8,849 nt of DNA from Oscillospiraceae bacterium (GTDB lineage Bacteria > Bacillota > Clostridia > Oscillospirales > Acutalibacteraceae): the NCBI GenBank assembly GCA_902761265.1, contig CACWJV010000186.1, forward strand, positions 1-8,849, given 5' to 3'. Shown in pieces: positions 1-6,528 of the stretch. Within the stretch, counting starts at the first letter, position 1. Every line of letters starts with the position of its first letter. The notes below the pieces were generated by a model, which was not told the origin of the DNA, searched no databases, and saw only the letters and a list, made by a program, of their open reading frames with translations. A program made the position numbers and the translations under genes.

Positions 1-111
1 CTTGTCATGCCTGTGACCGTTCGTCTAAATCATGCAATCGCTGATGGCTATCTGGTTGCAAACGTATTTCGTCTCTTGGAACAAGAAATCAAGTCTTTCT
101 TGAAGCTCTAA
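1..111 (+). CDS. Chloramphenicol acetyltransferase-like protein, C-terminal 36 residues (5' end outside window)
   Basis: Frame 1 is open from the window edge to a TAA at 109-111. The visible tail contains LNHAIADGY, which matches the HHAVCDGY active-site motif of the CatA family of acetyl-CoA-dependent O-acetyltransferases. The second His of that motif is the catalytic base and is kept here (residue 11 of the fragment, codon 31-33); the first His is replaced by Asn and Cys by Ala. The amphipathic segment after it (VANVFRLLEQEI) fits the C-terminal helix of the family. Codon use (cgt, gct, caa, aat) and base composition are clearly more AT-rich than the genes downstream, which suggests a separate origin. 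Many clostridial CatA-like proteins have no shown chloramphenicol activity, so resistance cannot be inferred. The family call is fairly secure; substrate is unknown. Confidence 0.72.
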   Translation, partial: LVMPVTVRLNHAIADGYLVANVFRLLEQEIKSFLKL

Positions 112-140
112 TCGCTAAATTCTGATTTTTTGAGACAATT

Positions 141-178
141 AAAGAAAGTGGCTGAGTATCAACTCAGCCACTTTCTTT
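141..178 (+). terminator. Intrinsic terminator after the acetyltransferase-like gene
   Basis: A perfect 17-bp inverted repeat lies at 141-157 and 162-178 with the 4-base loop ATCA (158-161). It begins 30 bases after the TAA of the upstream gene. The stem runs from an AAAGAAAG end to a CTTTCTTT end, so the outer pairs supply the U-rich 3' tail and, on the other strand, an equivalent tail; it may work in both directions. It separates the AT-rich upstream gene from the promoter of the frr gene train. Confidence 0.85.
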
Positions 179-231
179 ATGACGGACACCCCGCGGCGAA
201 GGCTTTTTTGTGTTCTTTTTTGCAAAAGTAC

Positions 232-260
232 TTGCCACTTGCGGTGAGTTATGGTATGAT
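232..260 (+). promoter_or_regulatory. Sigma-A-type promoter of the frr gene train
   Basis: A -35 box TTGCCA (232-237) and a -10 box TATGAT (255-260) are separated by 17 bases, with an extended -10 TG at 252-253. Transcription should start near 266-268, giving a leader of about 55 bases before the frr start codon. The leader carries a short GC-rich inverted repeat (GCGCC at 279-283, GGCGC at 288-292), which could form a small hairpin of unknown role. The T-rich stretch at 204-221 upstream of the -35 could act as an UP-like element; that is inference. Confidence 0.75.
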
Positions 261-307
261 AATACTAAGCAAATTATGGCGCCGTCCGGCGCATCCAATA
301 CGAAGAA

Positions 308-313
308 AGAAGG
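308..313 (+). promoter_or_regulatory. Ribosome binding site that fixes the frr start
   Basis: AGAAGG lies 7 bases before the ATG at 321. The frame is open further upstream to a TTG at 210, but that reading crosses the promoter and has no family similarity, so the ATG at 321 is taken as the start. Confidence 0.8.
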
Positions 314-320
314 CATCAGA

Positions 321-875
321 ATGAAAGAAGTATTTGAAAAATGCAAATCCAAGATGGACAAAACCATCCACGCGCTCAAAACCGAATACGGCGCCATCCG
401 CGCCGGCCGCGCGAACCCGCAGGTCCTCGACAGACTTTCTGTTGACTATTACGGCACCCAAACCCCGATCAACCAGCTCGCGTCCGTGTCGGCCACAGAA
501 GCGCGTGTGCTGACCGTTGCGCCGTGGGACAAATCGGTGCTGAAAGCGATCGAAAAGGCGATCCAGGCGTCGGATATCGGCATCAATCCGCAAAACGACG
601 GTTCCGTCATCCGCCTGACCTTCCCGCCGCTGACCGAAGACCGCCGCAAGGAACTCGCGAAAGACGTCCAAAAGATCGGCGAAACGAGCAAAGTCGCCAT
701 CCGTTCCATCCGCCGCGACTGCATGGAAAAGCTCAAAGCGATGAAAAAGAACAGCGACATCACGGAAGACGATCTGAAAGACGGCGAAAAAGAGATCCAA
801 AAGATCACCGACGGTTTTATCAAGGATATCGACGAGATCGCTGCTGCGAAGGAAAAAGAGATCCTGGAAATCTGA
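321..875 (+). CDS. frr: Ribosome recycling factor
   Basis: Encodes 184 residues, the usual length of the family (about 185). Ribosome recycling factor works in the cytoplasm with EF-G to split the post-termination ribosome so it can be reused. Family hallmarks are RAGRA at residues 27-31, the segment from G94 to K114 (GSVIRLTFPPLTEDRRKE), and VAIRSIRRD at 125-133. The rest of the C-terminal half is rich in charged helix-forming residues, as expected for the three-helix bundle domain I, with the beta domain II around residues 31-104. It is first in the gene train and directly behind its own promoter. In most Bacillota pyrH lies immediately upstream; here an unrelated acetyltransferase-like gene does. 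The gene looks intact. Confidence 0.97.
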   Translation: MKEVFEKCKSKMDKTIHALKTEYGAIRAGRANPQVLDRLSVDYYGTQTPINQLASVSATEARVLTVAPWDKSVLKAIEKAIQASDIGINPQNDGSVIRLTFPPLTEDRRKELAKDVQKIGETSKVAIRSIRRDCMEKLKAMKKNSDITEDDLKDGEKEIQKITDGFIKDIDEIAAAKEKEILEI

Positions 876-884
876 TTGCAGAGT

Positions 885-916
885 GCAGCGGACAGTGGGT
901 GCTGTTCGCTGCTTTT
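885..916 (+). terminator. Terminator-like hairpin between frr and uppS (possible attenuator)
   Basis: An 11-bp stem (885-895 with 902-912, ten Watson-Crick pairs and one G-U) closes a 6-base loop and is followed at once by TTTTCTG. It starts 10 bases after the frr stop and ends just before the uppS ribosome binding site. In form it is an intrinsic terminator with a short U-tract. Since no clear promoter follows before uppS, partial termination that lowers uppS and downstream expression relative to frr is the likely role; this is inference. Confidence 0.6.
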
Positions 917-925
917 CTGCTGTTT

Positions 926-932
926 GAGAGGT
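926..932 (+). promoter_or_regulatory. Ribosome binding site that decides the uppS start
   Basis: GAGAGGT ends 6 bases before the ATG at 939. A TTG directly after the frr stop (876) would add 21 residues, including a Cys-rich stretch without family similarity and read through the hairpin, so the ATG at 939 is preferred. Confidence 0.75.
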
Positions 933-938
933 ACCTGT

Positions 939-1661
939 ATGGAACAGCAAAAACGTTTGCCGCGGCACATCGCCGTGATTATGGACGGCAACGGCCGCTG
1001 GGCAAAAAACCGCGGGTTGCCGCGCACCGACGGCCACAAAAAAGGCGCCGAGGTGTTTCGCCAAATTTGCCAGTACGCGTCTGACATCGGCATCGAGTAT
1101 ATGACGTTCTATGCGTTTTCCACCGAAAACTGGAAACGCAGCGAACAGGAAGTATGCGCCATCATGGATCTGCTGCGCGCCTATCTTGCCGAAATGCAGC
1201 AGCGCGAGGCGGAAAACCGCACCGGCGGCTACCGCATCCGCTTTCTCGGCGCCCGCGCAGGGATGCCGGAGGATATCGTCCGGCTGATGGACGAGGCGGA
1301 GGAAAAAAGCCGCGACAAAACGCGCATTACGATCAACATCTGTGTCAACTACGGCGGCCGCGACGAAATCGTCCACGCCGTGCGTACACTTTGCGACCGG
1401 GTAAAGCGCGGCGAACTTGAGCCGGCGGACGTTTCGGAAGCGTTGGTTTCCGATGCGCTCTATACCGCCGGTCAGCCCGACCCGGATCTCATCATCCGCC
1501 CGAGCGGCGAAGTGCGGTTGTCAAACTTTCTGGTATGGCAAAGCGCCTATGCCGAGTTTTATTTTGACGACGTGCTCTGGCCGGACTTCACGCCGGCCGA
1601 TTTAGACCGCGCCATTGCGGCCTACAATCAGCGCGACCGCCGGTTCGGGGACGCACGCTGA
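939..1661 (+). CDS. uppS: Undecaprenyl diphosphate synthase (cis-prenyltransferase)
   Basis: Encodes 240 residues, normal for the family. The enzyme adds isopentenyl diphosphate units to farnesyl diphosphate in cis to make C55 undecaprenyl diphosphate, the precursor of the lipid carrier for peptidoglycan and wall polymers. Motifs in order: HIAVIMDGNGRWAKNRG (residues 10-26) with the Mg-binding Asp16; His33 in the DGHKKG segment; FYAFSTENWKRS (57-68); NYGGRDEI (137-144); and IIRPSGEVRLSNFLVWQ (185-201) followed by YAEFYF. Arg187, Glu191, Arg193, Ser195 and Glu206 match the diphosphate and metal residues R194, E198, R200, S202 and E213 of the E. coli enzyme by a constant offset of 7. The usual Thr after the first Arg (RTSGE) is Pro here. 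Cytoplasmic, membrane-associated. Frame is intact; cdsA follows after 32 bases. Confidence 0.96.
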   Translation: MEQQKRLPRHIAVIMDGNGRWAKNRGLPRTDGHKKGAEVFRQICQYASDIGIEYMTFYAFSTENWKRSEQEVCAIMDLLRAYLAEMQQREAENRTGGYRIRFLGARAGMPEDIVRLMDEAEEKSRDKTRITINICVNYGGRDEIVHAVRTLCDRVKRGELEPADVSEALVSDALYTAGQPDPDLIIRPSGEVRLSNFLVWQSAYAEFYFDDVLWPDFTPADLDRAIAAYNQRDRRFGDAR

Positions 1662-1693
1662 CAAAACCATCAATCACAAACGAGGAAACAACC

Positions 1694-2605
1694 ATGAGTG
1701 AAACGAAAGAAGCAAAGGGAAAACTCCATTTCAAAGGCTCGCGCACCAAGTCCACGCTGATCATCGTGGCGTTGCTGGCGGTCTATGTGGTGTCGGTCCA
1801 TCTCAATATCCGCCCGATCTTCACCTTTTTGACCGCGCTGGTTTCTGCCCGTGCCACCTATGAACTGATCCACGCGGTCGGCGGTCGCAGCCGGGTGCTG
1901 TTTACCGTGTCGTCGCTTTTTTCGGCGGCCCATGTCGCGGTCGTCAGCTATCAGATCCCGGTGCCGAAACCGGCGGTGATTCTCAGCTTTTATATGCTGG
2001 TGCTGCTGGTGCTGGCCGTCGCGCTGAACCGCACGATCAAGTATATCGACGCGGTGATGGCGTTTTTCGGTTCGGTGTGCGTGACCTACGCGCTGTCGAT
2101 TTTCATCCGGCTCAACGATTTGCCGCGGCTCAACGTGCGGTTTACGCATCTTGAGGGGCTCTATCTCTTTTGGATCGCGTTCATCTGCTCGTGGGTGACG
2201 GACGTGTTCGCGTTTTTGGTCGGCCGCAAGTTTGGCAAACACAAGATGAGTCCGCATATCAGCCCCAAAAAAAGCTGGGAGGGCGCGGCCGGCGGCGTTT
2301 TCATCACCGCCGCGATCAACGTGCTCGTCCTGCTCGGCTATACACTGGTCGCCACCAAAGTGATGGGCTACGCTTATTTTATGATGGATTCCGGCATAAA
2401 ATATCTGTATGTGTTCCTGATCTCCTGCGCGCTGTCGGTCGTTTCGATGTTCGGCGATCTGTCCGCGTCGGTACTCAAACGCAACGTCGGCATCAAGGAC
2501 TACAGCAATATCCTGCCCGGCCACGGCGGTATTATGGACCGGTTTGATTCGTGTCTGTTTGTGCTGCCGGTTTTGTGGGGGATTTATAGTTTGATTTATG
2601 GTTAA
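1694..2605 (+). CDS. cdsA: Phosphatidate cytidylyltransferase (CDP-diglyceride synthase)
   Basis: Encodes 303 residues; typical CdsA is 260-300. This integral membrane enzyme joins CTP and phosphatidic acid to give CDP-diacylglycerol, the branch point of phospholipid synthesis. The C-terminal signature is clear: S259-V-L-K-R with K268-D269, then PGHGGIMDRFD at 275-285, matching the family pattern S-x-x-K-R-x4-K-D...H-G-G-x-x-D-R-x-D. Upstream lie the conserved WVTDVFAFLVGRKFGKHK (167-184) and SPKKSWEGAAGG (190-201). Hydrophobic segments at about 21-40, 42-60, 68-87, 94-112, 116-138, 155-176, 200-222, 236-256 and 286-302 fit a multi-pass membrane protein. The first 20 residues are polar and basic, a cytoplasmic leader. 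The start is supported by GAGGA at 1682-1686, 7 bases ahead. Intact. Confidence 0.95.
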   Translation: MSETKEAKGKLHFKGSRTKSTLIIVALLAVYVVSVHLNIRPIFTFLTALVSARATYELIHAVGGRSRVLFTVSSLFSAAHVAVVSYQIPVPKPAVILSFYMLVLLVLAVALNRTIKYIDAVMAFFGSVCVTYALSIFIRLNDLPRLNVRFTHLEGLYLFWIAFICSWVTDVFAFLVGRKFGKHKMSPHISPKKSWEGAAGGVFITAAINVLVLLGYTLVATKVMGYAYFMMDSGIKYLYVFLISCALSVVSMFGDLSASVLKRNVGIKDYSNILPGHGGIMDRFDSCLFVLPVLWGIYSLIYG

Positions 2606-2644
2606 ACGCATATACTGATTCCAAATTGACCCAAAGCGGGTGAC

Positions 2645-3854
<1,210 letters not shown>

Positions 3855-3917
3855 GGATGGGCGCCGCCTGCGGCGATGCGCCAAACGTGTATCGGCAAGA
3901 TCGTTCCTTTACCATAA

Positions 3918-3950
3918 GAGATCGCCAATCGTTACATTGGCGGGTGATCT
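3918..3950. other. Hairpin inside the MITE-like element
   Basis: CGCCAAT (3923-3929) and ATTGGCG (3936-3942) pair around the 6-base loop CGTTAC. AGATC (3918-3922) and GATCT (3946-3950) can extend the stem past a small bulge. No U-tract follows, so it is not a simple terminator. It lies just upstream of the promoter-like pair at 3954-3983. Confidence 0.6.
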
Positions 3951-3953
3951 GGC

Positions 3954-3983
3954 TTGAAAATCGAAATCTGCGTCGGATACAAT
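3954..3983 (+). promoter_or_regulatory. Sigma-A-type promoter inside the MITE-like element, reading toward rseP
   Basis: TTGAAA (3954-3959) and TACAAT (3978-3983) are each one mismatch from consensus and are 18 bases apart. A start near 3989-3991 would give a leader of about 125 bases to the rseP ATG that includes the right-hand heptamer tract. It could drive rseP, ispG and polC independently of the frr promoter. Not tested; AT-rich chance matches are less likely in this GC-rich background. Confidence 0.5.
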
Positions 3984-4062
3984 TTACCCATTTCCAAAAG
4001 TCGATCGTTCCTGCCGCGGCGCAATGCATTCGGTGACTGCCCGTTTGCCCGCGACCATAATT

Positions 4063-4090
4063 CCGAATTCCGCATTCCGCATTCCGCATT
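4063..4090 (-). repeat. Four tandem heptamers, inverted relative to the left array
   Basis: CCGAATT at 4063-4069 is followed by three CCGCATT units (4070-4076, 4077-4083, 4084-4090). Read on the minus strand this is three AATGCGG then AATTCGG, i.e. the left array with a T-to-G change in three units. Confidence 0.95.
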
Positions 4091-4103
4091 ACCATAACCC
4101 CTC

Positions 4104-4109
4104 GGAGGT
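4104..4109 (+). promoter_or_regulatory. Strong ribosome binding site of rseP
   Basis: GGAGGT sits 5 bases before the ATG at 4115 and is the best Shine-Dalgarno match in the window. It shows that translation starts at 4115 although the reading frame is broken later. Confidence 0.85.
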
Positions 4110-4114
4110 ACACC

Positions 4115-5362
4115 ATGACATTTCCCTTTCTCATCACTGCCGGTGCCGTCTGGCACAAGGTCTGGCCGTTTCTGATTGCCATTCTCTTTTTCGGCGTGAT
4201 TATCTTTATCCATGAATTCGGTCACTTTATTTTTGCAAAGCTGTTCGGCGTCAAGGTCAACGAGTTTGCGCTCGGCATGGGGCCGACGATTCTCAAAAAG
4301 CAGGGCAAAGAAACCAAATATGCGCTGCATCTGTTTCCCATCGGCGGCTATTGCGCGATGGAGGGACGACCGTGCCTTTTGCAACAAAAAGGTTTGGCAG
4401 CGGATCATCATCGTGGCCGCCGGCGCCACGTTTAATCTGATCCTCGGTCTAATCATCTCGTGCATTCTGATCGGCGTGGACGGCGACTTTGTCGGCACAC
4501 GGCAGATTTTGCGCTTTTACGATACGGCGGTCAGCAACACGGCGGACGGTCTGATGGCGGGCGACGAGATTCTCGAGATCGACGGCAAGCACGTCTTTTC
4601 CGATTACGACATCACCTATCTGATGCAGCGCAACAACACCGGCGCCTACCATATTTCAACGTCCGCACGGGCGGCAACTTCTCCTATAAAGAGGACAACA
4701 GCATCCACGATCTGAGCGCCAAGATGAAAAAAGCCGGGCTCAAAGACGGCGATGTCATCACTGCCGTCAACGGCACCGCGGTCACCGACAACGAGGCGCT
4801 GGCCGGGGCCATCGCCGCCGACCGCGATTTCACGATCGACTTTACCGTTTTGCGCGAAAACGAAACGCTCGAAATCGACAAAGTGAAAATGATGACCGTC
4901 ACAGCGTTTGACTTTGTGCTGCTGGGCGAAAAAAAGAATGTGTTCACAGTCGTGTCCGGCGGCGTCAAATATGCGCTGACGATGTCGCGGCTCGTATATC
5001 TGTCGCTGTTTGATCTCATCACCGGGCGCTACGGCTTTTCCGAGCTTGCCGGCCCCATCGGCACGGTGTCGGTGATTGCGGATATGGCGCAGGAAAGCGC
5101 CGCGTCGGCCGACTGGTCGGGGATTCTGATGATTATGGCGATGATCACGATCAACATCGGGCTGTTCAATCTGCTCCCCATTCCGGCGCTCGACGGCGGC
5201 CGGCTGTTCTTCATGCTGATCGAGCTGGTGTTCCGCAAGCCGGTTCCGGCAAAATATGAGGGCTGGGTCCACGCGGTCGGCATGGTGCTGCTGCTGTTGC
5301 TGATGGCGGTCGTGTCGTTCAGCGATATCTGGAAATGGATTTCGGGCGTTGGATTTTATTAA
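4115..5362 (+). pseudogene. rseP: Site-2 intramembrane zinc metalloprotease RseP, with two frameshifts
   Basis: RseP-family (M50) proteases cut membrane-embedded regulators such as anti-sigma factors. The first frame (4115-4364) gives an N-terminal membrane segment (about residues 15-36) with the zinc motif HEFGH (His33, Glu34, His37) and FPIGGYCAMEG. It then breaks at about 4364: the family sequence resumes one frame over at 4365 with DDRAFCNKKVWQRIIIVAAGATFNLILG. Acidic residues normally between GYxxMEG and DD are missing, so a deletion of 3n+2 bases is likely. A second break at 4653-4656 is cured by one extra T, giving YHIFNVRTGGN. The third frame runs to the TAA at 5360-5362 and carries a PDZ-like GLKDGDVITAVNGTAV, FSELAGPIG, and NLLPIPALDGG with the third zinc ligand Asp (codon 5192-5194). 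A PDZ-like GLMAGDEILEIDGKHV also precedes the second break. As written the first product stops after 106 residues. Confidence 0.92.
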
Positions 5363-5368
5363 AAGAAC

Positions 5369-5398
5369 GCAAGAAAGCAAGAAGCAAGAAGGCAAGAA
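5369..5398 (+). repeat. Purine-rich GCAAGAA iterations between rseP and ispG
   Basis: GCAAGAA occurs four times (5369-5375, 5377-5383, 5384-5390, 5392-5398) with 0-1 base spacers, in a 96-base gap that is otherwise unremarkable. The gap is AT-richer than the flanking genes. I see no convincing promoter or terminator in it. Confidence 0.85.
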
Positions 5399-5458
5399 GA
5401 CAAGCATGAGATTCAGCCTGAACAAAAGATGCTTGATAGATGATACAGGTGACAATTT

Positions 5459-6511
5459 ATGATAGAACGACGCAAAACAAAACAAGTCAAGGTCGGCAAT
5501 CTTTTGATCGGCGGCGGCGCACCCGTTTCGGTGCAGTCCATGCTCAACGTGGAGGCGCATGATATTGCCGGCAACGTCCGGCAGGCGAAAGCGCTCGAAG
5601 CCGCCGGCTGCCAGATCATCCGCGCCGCGGTGCCCGATCTTGCCGCTGTCCCAACGATCGCCGCGCTCAAAGAAGCGCTCACGGTGCCCGTGGTGGCGGA
5701 TATCCATTTCAACCACAAAATCGCGCTCGCCTGTGTGGACGCCGGGGTCGACAAGATCCGCATCAACCCGGGCAATATCGGTGCGGACGAAAACGTCAAA
5801 GCGGTGGCGTCTGCCTGCAAAGCGCACGGCATCCCGATCCGCATCGGCGTCAATTCCGGCTCTGTGGAAAAAGAGATTCTCAAAAAATACGGCGCACCCA
5901 CGCCCGCCGCGATGGCGGAAAGCGCGATGTACCATGTGCGCTTACTCGAAAAATACGATTTCGACGATATCGTGATCTCCATCAAATCGTCGAACGTCGG
6001 GAATATGATTGAAGCGTACAAACTCGTTGCCGCGCAGTGCAGCTATCCGCTGCATCTGGGCGTCACGGAATCCGGCACCCAGCGGATGGGCATCATCAAG
6101 TCCGCCGTCGGCATCGGTGCGCTTTTGACACAGGGGATCGGCGACACAATCCGGGTCTCACTCACTGCCGACCCGGTCAAAGAAGTCGACGCCGGGTTCG
6201 ATATCCTCGCGTCGATCGGCCTGTTGCCCGACCGGCCAACGCTTGTGTCCTGCCCGACCTGCGGACGCACCAAGATCGATCTGATCGGTCTTGCAAACGC
6301 GGTGGAAGAACGGCTGCGCCATGTTCGCAAGCCGATCACCGTGGCGGTGATGGGCTGTGTGGTCAACGGCCCGGGCGAAGCGAAGGAGGCCGACATCGGC
6401 ATCGCCGGCGGCGACGGCTGCGGGCTGCTGTTTCAAAAGGGCGAGATTTTGCGGAAAGTGGACGAAGCCGATCTTTTGGATGCACTGATGGATGAGATTG
6501 AACGGTTATAA
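5459..6511 (+). CDS. ispG: 4-hydroxy-3-methylbut-2-en-1-yl diphosphate synthase (HMB-PP synthase)
   Basis: Encodes 350 residues, the normal size of bacterial IspG (GcpE). It reductively opens MEcPP to HMB-PP, the penultimate step of the MEP pathway, using a [4Fe-4S] cluster. The cluster ligands are visible: Cys265 and Cys268 in SCPTCGR, Cys300 in VMGCVVNGPGE, and Glu307 in the same motif, with the spacing of the E. coli ligands (C270, C273, C305, E312). The TIM-barrel half has GGGAPVSVQSM (18-28), ADIHFNHKIAL (80-90), RINPGNIG (101-108), RIGVNSGS (128-135) and LGVTESG (200-206). After QSM, the usual TNTxTxD reads LNVEAHD here, an unusual variant. AGGTGA (5447-5452) precedes the ATG by 6 bases. 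Intact, which implies the MEP pathway is in use and argues against true loss of dxr. Confidence 0.96.
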   Translation: MIERRKTKQVKVGNLLIGGGAPVSVQSMLNVEAHDIAGNVRQAKALEAAGCQIIRAAVPDLAAVPTIAALKEALTVPVVADIHFNHKIALACVDAGVDKIRINPGNIGADENVKAVASACKAHGIPIRIGVNSGSVEKEILKKYGAPTPAAMAESAMYHVRLLEKYDFDDIVISIKSSNVGNMIEAYKLVAAQCSYPLHLGVTESGTQRMGIIKSAVGIGALLTQGIGDTIRVSLTADPVKEVDAGFDILASIGLLPDRPTLVSCPTCGRTKIDLIGLANAVEERLRHVRKPITVAVMGCVVNGPGEAKEADIGIAGGDGCGLLFQKGEILRKVDEADLLDALMDEIERL

Positions 6512-6528
6512 TAAAAGGAATTATCAAA

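Noticed and set aside
210..320. N-terminal extension of frr from a TTG
   Set aside because: It crosses the promoter boxes, shows no family similarity, and the ATG at 321 has a good ribosome binding site and gives the normal length.
876..938. TTG start for uppS directly after the frr stop
   Set aside because: The added 21 residues read through the hairpin, lack family similarity, and the ATG at 939 has a better ribosome binding site.
4360..4660. Programmed ribosomal frameshifting in rseP
   Set aside because: No slippery heptamer with a following pseudoknot is evident at either junction, and the first junction also lacks family residues, which frameshifting would not explain.
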